Of a stretch of 64,000 nucleotides of DNA, positions 50,037 through 58,935 are shown piece by piece (position 1 is the first letter of the stretch; the number at the start of each line of letters is the position of its first letter). Position numbers and translations under genes: made by a program. The notes under the pieces were generated by a model. The model saw only the letters and a list, made by a program, of their open reading frames with translations, had not been told where the DNA came from and searched no databases. Source of the stretch: Streptomyces sp. SID13726 (GTDB lineage Bacteria; Actinomycetota; Actinomycetes; Streptomycetales; Streptomycetaceae). The DNA lies in NCBI RefSeq assembly GCF_010548375.1, contig NZ_JAAGLY010000006.1, positions 310,001 to 374,000 on the forward strand. Direction: 5' to 3'.

Positions 50037-51098
50037 ATGGCCACTCTGTGCAGACCCTCGGTGTCCGTTCCGGAGTACGTGATCACGATGGAGGAGACGC
50101 TGGAGCTCGCGAGCTCCCGGCACGCCGATCACCCCCAACTGCCGCTGGCGCTGCGGCTGATCGAGAACACGGGGGTGCGTACCCGGCACATCGTGCAGCC
50201 CATCGAGGAGACGCTGAAGCATCCCGGCTTCGAGGAGCGGAACAACGTCTACGTGGCCGAGGCCAAGGCCCGGGTGCCCGCGGTGGTGCAGCGGGCGCTG
50301 GACGACGCCGAGCTCCTGACGTCCGACATCGATGTCATCATCTACGTCTCGTGCACGGGCTTCATGATGCCCTCGCTGACGGCGTGGCTGATCAACGAGA
50401 TGGACTTCGAGTCCACCACCCGGCAGCTCCCCATAGCCCAGCTGGGCTGCGCGGCCGGCGGTGCCGCGATCAACCGGGCGCACGACTTCTGCACGGCCTA
50501 CCCGGAGGCCAACGCCCTCATCGTGGCCTGCGAGTTCTGCTCGCTGTGCTACCAGCCCGCCGACCTCGGCATCGGGAACCTGCTGTCCAACGGCCTGTTC
50601 GGGGACGGCATCGCGGCCGCCGTGGTGCGCGGGCGGGGCGGCGAGGGCATCGTCCTGGAGCGCAACGGCTCGTACCTGATCCCCAAGACCGAGGAATGGA
50701 TCATGTACGACGTCCGGTCGACGGGCTTCCACTTCCAGCTCGACAAGCGGGTACCGGCCACCATGGAGCCGCTCGCGCCGGCGTTGCAGGACCTCGCGGG
50801 ACTGCACGGCTGGGACGCGGCCGACCTGGACTTCTACATAGTCCACGCGGGCGGGCCCCGAATACTCGACGACCTCAGCAAGTACCTCCAGGTCGACCCG
50901 CACGCCTTCCGGTTCAGCCGGGCCACGCTCACCGAGTACGGGAACATCGCCAGCGCCGTCGTACTGGACGCGCTGCGGCGGCTGTTCGACGAGGGCGGGC
51001 CGCGGGACCGGGCGCGGGGGCTGCTGGCCGGGTTCGGACCCGGCATCACCGCGGAGATGTCCCTGGGCCGCTGGCGGCGGACGGATGAGACGGACTGA
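50037..51098 (+). CDS. rppA: 1,3,6,8-tetrahydroxynaphthalene synthase (type III PKS)
   Basis: Type III polyketide synthase of 353 aa. It condenses five malonyl-CoA units to tetrahydroxynaphthalene. The catalytic triad is Cys138 (QLGCAAGG), His270 (IVHAGG) and Asn303 (YGNIAS), numbering equal to that reported for streptomycete THN synthases. It is followed by a CYP158-type P450 and a MomA-like cupin, the flaviolin/hexahydroxyperylenequinone melanin operon. It is cytosolic. Confidence 0.95.
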   Translation: MATLCRPSVSVPEYVITMEETLELASSRHADHPQLPLALRLIENTGVRTRHIVQPIEETLKHPGFEERNNVYVAEAKARVPAVVQRALDDAELLTSDIDVIIYVSCTGFMMPSLTAWLINEMDFESTTRQLPIAQLGCAAGGAAINRAHDFCTAYPEANALIVACEFCSLCYQPADLGIGNLLSNGLFGDGIAAAVVRGRGGEGIVLERNGSYLIPKTEEWIMYDVRSTGFHFQLDKRVPATMEPLAPALQDLAGLHGWDAADLDFYIVHAGGPRILDDLSKYLQVDPHAFRFSRATLTEYGNIASAVVLDALRRLFDEGGPRDRARGLLAGFGPGITAEMSLGRWRRTDETD

Positions 51099-51099
51099 G

Positions 51100-52314
51100 A
51101 TGACCGAAGAGACGATCACCGAGATCCTGCCCCCGATCCGGCACTGGCCGGCGCTCGACCTGAACGGCGTCGACTTCGACCCGGTGCTGACCGAGCTGAT
51201 GCGCGAGGGCCCGGTCACCCGGATCCAGCTGCCCAACGGCGAGGGCTGGGCATGGCTGGTGACCCGGTACGACGACGTGCGCACGGTGACCAACGACCCC
51301 CGCTTCAGCCGCGAGGCGGTCATGGACCAGCCGGTCACCCGGCTCGCCCCGCACTTCATCCCGCAGCGCGGCGCGGTCGGCTTCCTCGATCCGCCGGACC
51401 ACACCCGGCTGCGCCGCTCGGTGGCCGCCGCGTTCACCGCGAAGGGCGTGGAGCGGATCCGGGAGAAGTCGCGCCGGATGCTGGACGAACTGGTCGACGA
51501 GCTGGTGCAGGACGGGCCGCCGGCGGATCTCACCCAGACGGTGCTCAGCCCCTTCCCCATCGCCGTGATCTGCGAGCTGATGGGTGTCCCGGCCGCCGAC
51601 CGGCACGGGATGCACACCTGGACCCAGCTGATCCTGTCCTCCTCGCACGGCAAGCAGGTCAGCGAGAAGGCCAAGGACGAGATGGGCGCGTACTTCGCCG
51701 ATCTCATCGGCCTCAGGGAGGGCGGCTCCGGCGAGGACGTGGCCTCCCTGCTCGGCGCCGCCGTGGGCCGGGGCGAGGTGACGCTGGACGAGGCCGTCGG
51801 GCTCGCGGTGCTGCTCCAGATCGGCGGCGAGGCAGTGACGAACAACAGCGGCCAGATGTTCTACCTGCTGCTGACCCGGCCCGACCTGGCCGACCGGCTG
51901 CGCGCCGAACCGTCGATCCGCCCGCAGGCCATCGACGAGCTGCTGCGCTACATCCCGCACCGCAACGCGGTCGGCCTGTCGCGGATCGCCACGGAGGATG
52001 TGGGGATCAGGGGCGTGCGGATCAGGGCGGGCGACCCGATCTACGTGTCGTACCTGTCGGCGAACCGGGATCCCGACGTCTTCCCGCACCCGGAGACGAT
52101 CGACTTCTCCCGCAGCCCGAACCCGCATGTGTCCTTCGGGTTCGGCCCGCACTACTGCCCCGGCGGAATGCTGGCCCGGCTGGAGTCGGAGCTGCTGGTG
52201 GACGCGCTGCTGGACCGGCTGCCGGGATTGAGGCTGGCGGTCGCTCCGGCTCAGGTCCCCTTCAGGAAGGGCGCGTTGATCCGCGGTCCCGAGGCCCTTC
52301 CGGTGACGTGGTGA
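51100..52314 (+). CDS. Cytochrome P450, CYP158A type (biflaviolin synthase)
   Basis: P450 of 404 aa from ATG 51100, one base after the rppA stop; an earlier in-frame ATG (51085) overlaps rppA and would add five residues not seen in CYP158A2. The haem ligand is Cys353 in FGFGPHYCPGG. The ExxR helix is DELLRYIPHR and the I-helix GGEAVTNNSGQ. CYP158A2 couples flaviolin molecules into red-brown dimers and trimers that protect against UV. Position and sequence support the same role. Confidence 0.92.
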   Translation: MTEETITEILPPIRHWPALDLNGVDFDPVLTELMREGPVTRIQLPNGEGWAWLVTRYDDVRTVTNDPRFSREAVMDQPVTRLAPHFIPQRGAVGFLDPPDHTRLRRSVAAAFTAKGVERIREKSRRMLDELVDELVQDGPPADLTQTVLSPFPIAVICELMGVPAADRHGMHTWTQLILSSSHGKQVSEKAKDEMGAYFADLIGLREGGSGEDVASLLGAAVGRGEVTLDEAVGLAVLLQIGGEAVTNNSGQMFYLLLTRPDLADRLRAEPSIRPQAIDELLRYIPHRNAVGLSRIATEDVGIRGVRIRAGDPIYVSYLSANRDPDVFPHPETIDFSRSPNPHVSFGFGPHYCPGGMLARLESELLVDALLDRLPGLRLAVAPAQVPFRKGALIRGPEALPVTW

Positions 52315-52832
52315 CGGCTCCCGAAGGGCTTCTGGTCCCGCCGGGACACGGGCGGGTCGTCCAGACGCCCGCCCAGCACGTGACCTTCAAGGTGACCGGG
52401 TCCCACTCCCGTATGGCGTCCACCTTCGAGGTGATCGTCCCGCCCGGCTTCGACGTGGGCGCCCATGTGCACACCCGCAGCGAGGAGTTGTTCTACGTCC
52501 TCGAAGGCGAGCTGGACGTCCTCGCCTTCGAGCCGCGTGTCCGCACACCCGACAACTGGCAGCGCTGGGAGTCGGGTTCGGGCAGCCGGGTGGTGCGGGC
52601 GACCCCGGGCACGGTGATCGTCGTACCGCCCGGGTGCCCGCACGCGTTCGCCAACCCGACGGACACACCGGCGAAGATGTTCTTCCAGGCGAGTCCGCCG
52701 CCGGATCACGAGCGGTACTTCGAGGAGCTGCTGGAGATCCTGGGGGGCGGGGGCCCGCCGGACCACGAGGCGATCGAGGAGCTGCGGGCCAGGTACGACA
52801 TCGAGCAGCTGACGCCGCTCCGGCATCGTTAG
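52311..52832 (+). CDS. momA: MomA-like cupin quinone-forming monooxygenase
   Basis: Cupin of 173 aa, GTG start in a GTGA overlap with the P450. The first cupin motif is GAHVHTRSEELFYVLEGELD (His, His, Glu) and the second PPGCPHAFAN (His), a likely metal site. MomA-type monooxygenases oxidise tetrahydroxynaphthalene to flaviolin. The three genes rppA, P450 and this one form a coupled pigment operon. Its stop overlaps the stop of the convergent acyl-CoA dehydrogenase. Confidence 0.85.
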   Translation: MTAPEGLLVPPGHGRVVQTPAQHVTFKVTGSHSRMASTFEVIVPPGFDVGAHVHTRSEELFYVLEGELDVLAFEPRVRTPDNWQRWESGSGSRVVRATPGTVIVVPPGCPHAFANPTDTPAKMFFQASPPPDHERYFEELLEILGGGGPPDHEAIEELRARYDIEQLTPLRHR

Positions 52833-54058
52833 CGGATGGACATCCCGGAGAGCGTCCGGGCGATCACCAGCCGCTGGATCTCGCTGGTGCCCTCGAAGAT
52901 CGTGTAGATCGCCGCATCGCGGTGCATGCGCTCCACCGGGTACTCGCGGGTGTAGCCGTTGCCGCCCAGGATCTGGACCGCCTGGGCGGTGACCTTCTTC
53001 GCCGTCTCACTGGCGAACAGCTTGGACATCGAGCCTTCGGCCGCCGTGAACTGCTTGCCGTTGATCGCCATCCACGAGGCACGCCACACCAGCAGCCGGG
53101 CCGCGTCGATGGACGTCCGCATGTCCGCGAGCTGGAACGCCACGCCCTGGTTGTCGATGATCGGGCGCCCGAACTGCTCGCGGGTCTTGGCGTAGTCGAG
53201 GGCGACCTCGTAGGCGGCACGAGCGGTGCCCACGGCCATGGCGCCCACCGCGGGCCGCGAAGCCTCGAAGGTGGCCATCGCCGCGTTCTTCACGCGCTCG
53301 CCGTTGCCCGCCTTCGCCCGTTCCCGGGCCCGGGCCAGGCGCTGGTCCAGCTTCTCCTTGCCGCCGAGCAGGCAGTGACCGGGAACGCGGACGTTCTCCA
53401 GGACCACCTCGGCGGTGTGCGAGGCGCGGATGCCGTGCTTCTTGAACTTCTGGCCCTGGGACAGGCCGGGGGTGTTCGGCGGCACGATGAAGGACGCGTG
53501 GCCCTTGGAGCCGATCTCCGGGTCGACGACCGCGACGACGACGTGGACGTTGGCGATGCCGCCGTTGGTCGCCCAGGTCTTGGTGCCGTTGAGGACCCAC
53601 TCGTCCTTGGCCTCGTCGTACACGGCACGCGTGCGCATGGAGGCCACGTCGGAGCCGGCGTCCGGCTCCGAGGAGCAGAACGCGGCGACCTTCACGTCGT
53701 TCGCGTCGCCGTACATCTGCGGGATCCAGGTGCCGATCTGTTCCTCGGTACCGTTGGCGAGGACGCCGACAGCCGCGAGACCGGTGCCCACGATCGACAG
53801 GGCGATGCCCGCGTCGCCCCAGAACAGCTCCTCCATCGCCATCGGGATACCGAGCCCGGTGGGGTCGAAGTACTGCTGGGCGTAGAAGTCGAGGGAGTAG
53901 ATGCCGACCTTCGCGGCCTCCTGGATGACCGGCCAGGGAGTCTCCTCACGCTCGTCCCATTCGGCGGCCGCGGGGCGGATGACGTCGGCGGAGAAGCCGT
54001 GCAGCCAGTCCCGGACCTCCTTCTGTTCGTCGTTGAGCTCCATGGTGAACTCGGCCAT
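52829..54058 (-). CDS. Acyl-CoA dehydrogenase
   Basis: Acyl-CoA dehydrogenase of 409 aa. The conserved FAD/substrate segments are CSSEPDAGSDVASM, WVLNGTKTWATNGGIANVHVVVA and the C-terminal QILGGNGYTREYPVERMHRDAAIYTIFEGTSEIQ, where the EG near IFEGTSE is the usual catalytic Glu position. It oxidises an acyl-CoA, probably fatty acid-like. It is divergent from a TetR gene across an AT-richer gap with GTTAC/GTAAC dyads, and its stop overlaps the momA stop by 4 bases. Confidence 0.92.
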   Translation of the reverse strand: MAEFTMELNDEQKEVRDWLHGFSADVIRPAAAEWDEREETPWPVIQEAAKVGIYSLDFYAQQYFDPTGLGIPMAMEELFWGDAGIALSIVGTGLAAVGVLANGTEEQIGTWIPQMYGDANDVKVAAFCSSEPDAGSDVASMRTRAVYDEAKDEWVLNGTKTWATNGGIANVHVVVAVVDPEIGSKGHASFIVPPNTPGLSQGQKFKKHGIRASHTAEVVLENVRVPGHCLLGGKEKLDQRLARARERAKAGNGERVKNAAMATFEASRPAVGAMAVGTARAAYEVALDYAKTREQFGRPIIDNQGVAFQLADMRTSIDAARLLVWRASWMAINGKQFTAAEGSMSKLFASETAKKVTAQAVQILGGNGYTREYPVERMHRDAAIYTIFEGTSEIQRLVIARTLSGMSIR

Positions 54059-54086
54059 GTCCCCTCCAGCGGCGGCGCACGTACAT

Positions 54087-54114
54087 GTTACTAGCGGTAA
54101 CCCAAGTCTGTTAC
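54087..54114. promoter_or_regulatory. TetR-type operator between acyl-CoA dehydrogenase and TetR
   Basis: GTTAC-N5-GTAAC (54087-54101) is a perfect dyad, and a further GTTAC at 54110-54114 makes a second dyad with the middle half-site. The dyads lie 29 bases upstream of the dehydrogenase start in the 172-bp divergent gap, an expected place for the TetR protein encoded at 54231 to bind. Confidence 0.55.
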
Positions 54115-54230
54115 TCGTGGGTAGGAAAAGTCAACTCCCGATGACCGGTCAGCAGCCTGTTCGATGCCAATCGCCTGTCGAGTGTTAGTTTGCGCAGGCG
54201 TTACCGATTCAGCACGGGTGGGGAGAGCTC

Positions 54231-54875
54231 ATGGACACCACACAGCGGACCGAACAGCAACGGTCCGCCGACCGCCGCCGGCGCGAGCTGCTGGAGGCCG
54301 CGGACAGAGTGGTGCTGCGTGACGGGCCGCAGGCCTCTATGAACGCGATCGCCGCGGAGGCGGGGATCACCAAGCCGATCCTGTACCGGCACTTCGGTGA
54401 CAAGAGCGGACTCTACGCCGCGCTCGCCAAGCGGCACACCGACGCGCTGCTGGATTCGCTGCGGGCGGCGCTGGACGCTCCGGCGGATCGGCGGGAGCGG
54501 GTCGAGGCGACGCTGGACACGTATCTCGCGGCGATCGAGGCGCGGCCTCAGGTGTACCGGTTCCTGATGCACCCCGCGGAGGGGAGTCAGGTCGGGGACC
54601 AAGGGTTTGATGTCGGTAAGCATTCCGTGCCGTTGCTGCGCAGGATGGGTGAAGAACTGGCGCAGGTCATCGAGGACCGGCTGGATCTCGGGCCCGGGAG
54701 TCAGTTGCTGGCTCGGGTGTGGGGGCACGGGATCGTCGGGATGATGTACGCGGCGGGTGACTGGTGGCTCGGGGAACGGCCGTGTGCTCGGGCGGAGTTG
54801 GTGCGGAGTATGGCGGACCTGTTGTGGGGGCGGCTCGCTGCGGCGGGGGACAAGGTGGGGGGTCCGGGGTTCTGA
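54231..54875 (+). CDS. TetR-family regulator
   Basis: TetR regulator of 214 aa, GGGGAG before the ATG. The helix-turn-helix (about 14-60) reads ELLEAADRVVLRDGPQASMNAIAAEAGITKPILYRHFGDKSGLYAAL. The C-terminal domain (about 80-210) is a TetR_C-type ligand pocket. Being divergent from an acyl-CoA dehydrogenase, it is probably its repressor with a fatty acyl-CoA or related ligand. Confidence 0.9.
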   Translation: MDTTQRTEQQRSADRRRRELLEAADRVVLRDGPQASMNAIAAEAGITKPILYRHFGDKSGLYAALAKRHTDALLDSLRAALDAPADRRERVEATLDTYLAAIEARPQVYRFLMHPAEGSQVGDQGFDVGKHSVPLLRRMGEELAQVIEDRLDLGPGSQLLARVWGHGIVGMMYAAGDWWLGERPCARAELVRSMADLLWGRLAAAGDKVGGPGF

Positions 54876-54912
54876 CGGTCGTATGTCGGGTGCGGGCCTG
54901 TGGGGGCTTGTC

Positions 54913-54933
54913 GCGCCCACGCGGCGGAGCCGC
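54913..54933. repeat. Dispersed 21-bp hairpin repeat, copy 2
   Basis: Same 21 bases as 49915-49935, with hairpin GCGGC-GGA-GCCGC. It lies between the TetR stop (54875) and the deformylase stop (54965), two convergent genes, so it may terminate both. Flanking bases (AT on the right here, GC in copy 1) differ. Confidence 0.6.
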
Positions 54934-54964
54934 ATATCGATACAGCCCCGCGCCCCTGACTTGA

Positions 54965-55510
54965 TCACCTGGCCCTGTGCCAGGACGTTCGGGCAACTTG
55001 TCGGCTCAACTTCCTCCTGCGCCAGCCCGTCAGGTGGTCCGCGTAGATCCTGCCCTCCAAGTGGTCCATCTCGTGCTGTAGGCATCTTGCGAAGAAGCCT
55101 GTGCCATGGATGGTCACGGGCTCTCCCGTGAGCGTGGAACCCTCCACCACGGCGTGGTCGTAGCGCTCCGTTCCCGCCTCCAGGCCCGGCAGCGAAAGAC
55201 AGCCCTCGGGTCCCCTCAGGACCAGGCCGTCGGCCTCCACCAGCCGTGGGTTCACCACATGGCCCAGGTGGCGGACCTCCTCGTCGTCCGGGCAGTCGTA
55301 GACGAACACGCGCAGGGGGACGCCCACTTGGTTCGCCGCGAGGCCCACCCCCTCGTGGGCGTACATCGTCGCGAACAAGTCCTCCACGAGGCTCGCCAGT
55401 TCCGGGCCGAAGTCCGATACGTCCGCGCAGGGTTCGTGCAGGGCGGGGCCGCCGAGCAGGGTGAGGGGCCGGACGCGGCCGTGGGTGCCCGGAATGGAGC
55501 CGTTTCGCAT
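54965..55510 (-). CDS. def: Peptide deformylase
   Basis: Metalloenzyme of 181 aa removing the N-formyl group from nascent proteins. All three motifs are present: GVGLAANQVG (54-63), EGCLSLPG with metal ligand Cys104, and QHEMDHLEG with His146, Glu147 and His150. Actinomycetes often have more than one deformylase; this copy stands alone. It is divergent from murT. Confidence 0.95.
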   Translation of the reverse strand: MRNGSIPGTHGRVRPLTLLGGPALHEPCADVSDFGPELASLVEDLFATMYAHEGVGLAANQVGVPLRVFVYDCPDDEEVRHLGHVVNPRLVEADGLVLRGPEGCLSLPGLEAGTERYDHAVVEGSTLTGEPVTIHGTGFFARCLQHEMDHLEGRIYADHLTGWRRRKLSRQVARTSWHRAR

Positions 55511-55622
55511 GGCCGCAAGGGTACGGCGATTCGGGAGTGCCTACGGATCTCGATAGGCTGAGGTCCACACCACGTGGCCGGAGGCAGAGTCGCGGCGCGT
55601 ACGCAAGGAGGATCGAGAACTG

Positions 55623-56861
55623 ATGACAGCCAACTCGGACCCGCTCTCGCCGCGGGCCAAGCTCGCCGTGACGGCGGGCAAGGCCGTCGCGGCGGCATCC
55701 CGAGCCGCGGGTCGCGGCAGCGGTTCGGTCATCGGCGGCAAGGTGGCCCTCAAACTCGACCCCGACCTCCTCGCCCGGCTCGCCCAGCACCTGGACGTCG
55801 TCCTCGTCTCCGCGACCAACGGCAAGACCACCACGACCAGGCTGATCGCCGAGGCGCTCGGCGCCGCCGGGCCCGTGGTGTCCAACGCGCTCGGGGCCAA
55901 CATGCCCGCCGGCATCACCTCCGCGCTGGCCGGCGGCTCGGACGCCCGGTACGGCGTGATCGAGGTCGACGAGAAGTACCTCGCAGGCGTGGCCCGGGAC
56001 ACCGACCCCAAGTGCATCGCCCTGCTGAACCTCTCCCGCGACCAGCTCGACCGTGCCGCCGAGACCCGCATGCTCGCCGAGAACTGGCGTGAGGGACTGG
56101 CCGGTTCGAAGGCCGTGATCGTGGCCAACGCCGACGACCCGCTCGTCGTGTGGGCCGCCTCCTCCTCCCCCAACGTGATCTGGGTCGCCGCCGGGCAGAT
56201 GTGGAAGGACGACGCCTGGTCCTGCCCGGCCTGCGGCGGCGTGATGCAGCGGCCCGGCGACGACTGGTTCTGCGGCGAGTGCGGGTTCCGGCGTCCGACG
56301 CCGAGCTGGGCGCTCTCCGGTGACCACGTGCTCGACCCGCACGGCTCCGCCTGGCCGATCCACCTCCAGCTGCCCGGCCGGGCCAACAAGGCCAACGCCG
56401 CCTCCTCCGCGGCCGTCGCCGCCGTCTTCGGCGTACCGCCGCAGGTCGCCCTGGAACGCATGTACCAGGTGCAGGCCGTGGCCGGCCGCTACGACGTCGT
56501 CCAGTTCCAGCAGCGGGACCTGCGGCTGCTGCTCGCGAAGAACCCGGCGGGCTGGCTCGAAACGTTCAGCCTGATCGATCCGCCGCCCACCCCGGTGATC
56601 CTCTCCGTCAACGCCCGCGGCGCCGACGGCACCGACACCTCCTGGCTGTGGGACGTCGACTACACCCGGCTCACCGGCCACCCGATCTGCGTGATCGGCG
56701 ACCGCAAGCTGGACCTCGCGGTGCGTCTCGAGGTCGCGAACCAGAACTTCCAGGTCTGCGACAACGTCGACCAGGCGGTGTCGATGAGCCCGCCCGGCCG
56801 TATCGAGGTCATCGCGAACTACACCGCCTTCCAGGACCTGCGCCGCCGCGTCGGCAACTGA
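55623..56861 (+). CDS. murT: Lipid II isoglutaminyl synthase subunit MurT
   Basis: Mur-ligase-like subunit of 412 aa. The ATP P-loop is ATNGKTTTT (64-72). The zinc ribbon has Cys201, Cys204, Cys217 and Cys220 (CPACG, CGECG). The C-terminal domain (about 310-412) corresponds to DUF1727. With GatD it amidates D-glutamate of lipid II to D-isoglutamine. AGGAGG lies about 12 bases before the ATG, and gatD follows 16 bases after the stop. Confidence 0.93.
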   Translation: MTANSDPLSPRAKLAVTAGKAVAAASRAAGRGSGSVIGGKVALKLDPDLLARLAQHLDVVLVSATNGKTTTTRLIAEALGAAGPVVSNALGANMPAGITSALAGGSDARYGVIEVDEKYLAGVARDTDPKCIALLNLSRDQLDRAAETRMLAENWREGLAGSKAVIVANADDPLVVWAASSSPNVIWVAAGQMWKDDAWSCPACGGVMQRPGDDWFCGECGFRRPTPSWALSGDHVLDPHGSAWPIHLQLPGRANKANAASSAAVAAVFGVPPQVALERMYQVQAVAGRYDVVQFQQRDLRLLLAKNPAGWLETFSLIDPPPTPVILSVNARGADGTDTSWLWDVDYTRLTGHPICVIGDRKLDLAVRLEVANQNFQVCDNVDQAVSMSPPGRIEVIANYTAFQDLRRRVGN

Positions 56862-56877
56862 CAGACAGAGGACTTTT

Positions 56878-57606
56878 GTGAGCGACAACAGCCTGCGGGT
56901 CGTCTGGATCTACCCCGACCTGCTCAGCACCTACGGCGACCAGGGCAACGTCCTGGTCGTGGAGCGCCGGGCCCGTCAGCGCGGCCTCGACGTGGCCCGC
57001 CTCGACGTGCGCAGCGACCAGCCGATCCCGACCTCCGGGGACATCTACCTGATCGGCGGCGGCGAGGACCGGCCCCAGCGGCTCGCGGCCGAGCGGCTGC
57101 GCCGGGACGGCGGACTGCACCGGGCCGTCGGCAACGGCGCGATCGTCTTCTCGGTCTGCGCCGGCTACCAGATCCTCGGCCACGAGTTCATCAACGACCT
57201 CGGCCAGCGCGAGCCCGGCCTCGGTCTGCTCGACGTGGTCTCGGTGCGCGGCGAGGGCGAGCGCTGCGTCGGCGACGTCCTCGCGGACATCGACGCGCGC
57301 CTCGGCCTGCCCCCGCTGACCGGCTTCGAGAACCACCAGGGCGTCACCCACCTCGGCCCGACCGCCCGCCCGTTCGCCAACGTCCGCCTGGGCAACGGCA
57401 ACGGCACCGGGGACGGTACGGAGGGGGCGTACAACGACACGGTCTTCGGTACGTACATGCACGGCCCCGTGCTCGCGCGCAATCCGCAGATCGCCGACCT
57501 GCTGCTGAAGCTGGCACTGGACGTGAACGCGCTGCCGCCGACCGACGACCGGTGGTACGAGGCGCTGCGCAACGAGCGCATCGCGGCCGCGCAGCAGCCC
57601 GCCTGA
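56878..57606 (+). CDS. gatD: Lipid II isoglutaminyl synthase glutaminase subunit GatD
   Basis: Class I glutamine amidotransferase of 242 aa, GTG start after GAGGA. It supplies ammonia to MurT. The nucleophile is Cys94 in SVCAGYQ and the catalytic His is His195 in GTYMHGP, close to positions reported for GatD of Gram-positive bacteria. GGGEDRPQRL at 60-69 is typical. It forms a two-gene operon with murT. Confidence 0.93.
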   Translation: MSDNSLRVVWIYPDLLSTYGDQGNVLVVERRARQRGLDVARLDVRSDQPIPTSGDIYLIGGGEDRPQRLAAERLRRDGGLHRAVGNGAIVFSVCAGYQILGHEFINDLGQREPGLGLLDVVSVRGEGERCVGDVLADIDARLGLPPLTGFENHQGVTHLGPTARPFANVRLGNGNGTGDGTEGAYNDTVFGTYMHGPVLARNPQIADLLLKLALDVNALPPTDDRWYEALRNERIAAAQQPA

Positions 57607-57794
57607 CCTGCGCGGTCCCCCGCTCTCCGGCTCGGTGCGCGCAGCCCGTCTGACGGTACGTCCGCACAGGTGAGCGGGGTCGTCCAGCAGGCGGACGCAT
57701 GCTTCGGCCCCGCCCCCTCCTGCCGCTAGGGTGGCGGGGTTCGAGCCGGACAGCGTGGTCCGGACCCGACCACGTCGATAGGGTTCTCGCGGCT

Positions 57795-58820
57795 ATGCGC
57801 ATTGGTGTCCTCACGTCCGGCGGCGACTGCCCCGGCCTGAACGCCGTCATCCGGTCCGTCGTGCACCGTGCCGTCGCCGACCACGGCGACGAGGTCATCG
57901 GTTTCCGGGACGGCTGGAAGGGCCTCCTGGAGTGCGACTACCTCAAGCTCGACCTCGACGCCGTCGGCGGCATCCTGGCCCGCGGCGGCACCATCCTCGG
58001 CTCCTCCCGGGTCCAGCCCTCCCATCTGCGGGACGGTGTGGAGCGGGCCAAGGGGCACGTCGAGGAGCTCGGACTCGACGCGATCATCCCGATCGGCGGC
58101 GAGGGCACGCTGAAGGCCGCCCGGCTGATGTCGGACGCCGGCCTGCCGATCGTGGGTGTGCCGAAGACCATCGACAACGACATCGCGGTCACCGATGTCA
58201 CCTTCGGGTTCGACACGGCCGTCGGGGTCGCCACCGAGGCGCTCGACCGGCTCAAGACCACCGCCGAGTCCCATCAGCGGGTGCTCGTCGTCGAGGTCAT
58301 GGGGCGGCACACCGGCTGGATAGCGCTGCACTCCGGGATGGCCGCGGGCGCGCACGCCATCGTCGTACCGGAACGGCCCTTCGACATCGAGGAGTTGGCC
58401 CGTCGGGTCGGCGAGCGGTTCGAGGCGGGCAAGCGGTTCGCGATCGTCGTCGCCGCGGAGGGGGCCAAGCCGGCGCCCGGGTCCATGGCCTTCGACGAGG
58501 GCGGCAAGGACATCTACGGTCACGAGCGGTTCGCCGGGATCGCCCGCCAGCTCTCCATCGAGCTGGAGGAGCGGCTGGGGAAGGAAGCCCGGCCGGTCAT
58601 CCTGGGGCATGTGCAGCGGGGCGGTACGCCGACCGCGTACGACCGGGTGCTGGCCACGCGGTTCGGATGGCACGCGGTGGAGGCCGTGCACCGGGGGGAG
58701 TTCGGGCACATGACGGCTCTTCGGGGGACCGACATCGTGATGGTGCCGCTGGCGGAGGCGGTGGAGACGCTGAAGACGGTTCCCGCGGACCGCTACGAGG
58801 AAGCCGAGTGCGTCCTCTAG
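57795..58820 (+). CDS. pfkA: 6-phosphofructokinase, group III
   Basis: Phosphofructokinase of 341 aa from ATG 57795; the frame opens further upstream without support. It phosphorylates fructose 6-phosphate in glycolysis. TSGGDCPGLNAVIRS (7-21), GGEGTL (101-106), PKTIDNDI (123-130) and VVEVMGRHTGWIAL are hallmarks. Gly104 with Lys124 fits ATP-dependent members of the actinobacterial group III, whereas PPi-dependent enzymes carry Asp at 104. The 188-bp upstream gap contains TAGGGT (57727-57732), a possible -10. Confidence 0.93.
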   Translation: MRIGVLTSGGDCPGLNAVIRSVVHRAVADHGDEVIGFRDGWKGLLECDYLKLDLDAVGGILARGGTILGSSRVQPSHLRDGVERAKGHVEELGLDAIIPIGGEGTLKAARLMSDAGLPIVGVPKTIDNDIAVTDVTFGFDTAVGVATEALDRLKTTAESHQRVLVVEVMGRHTGWIALHSGMAAGAHAIVVPERPFDIEELARRVGERFEAGKRFAIVVAAEGAKPAPGSMAFDEGGKDIYGHERFAGIARQLSIELEERLGKEARPVILGHVQRGGTPTAYDRVLATRFGWHAVEAVHRGEFGHMTALRGTDIVMVPLAEAVETLKTVPADRYEEAECVL

Positions 58821-58846
58821 ATCAGCGCGTACGGCACTGAAGGAAG

Positions 58847-58878
58847 CCGCCCCCGGTCGCAGCCGCGACCGGGGGCGG
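58847..58878 (+). terminator. Rho-independent terminator of pfkA
   Basis: Perfect 14-bp stem (CCGCCCCCGGTCGC and its complement) with the 4-base loop AGCC, followed by TTCTAGT. It begins 26 bases after the pfkA stop. Confidence 0.9.
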
Positions 58879-58882
58879 TTCT

Positions 58883-58903
58883 AGTCTGTGTGACGGACAG
58901 ACT
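58883..58903. promoter_or_regulatory. Perfect dyad upstream of ctaG
   Basis: AGTCTGT-N7-ACAGACT, a perfect 7-bp inverted repeat directly after the pfkA terminator and 32 bases upstream of the ctaG ATG. TAGTCT (58882-58887) could be the -10, so a bound regulator would block the promoter. The regulator is unknown. Confidence 0.5.
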
Positions 58904-58935
58904 TGCACAACCCCCACGAATCAGGAGCCGCCGCG

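Noticed and set aside
53007..53600. Minus-strand frame of 197 codons within the acyl-CoA dehydrogenase
   Set aside because: An out-of-phase shadow of the same strand's dehydrogenase gene, rich in Arg and Gly without motifs.
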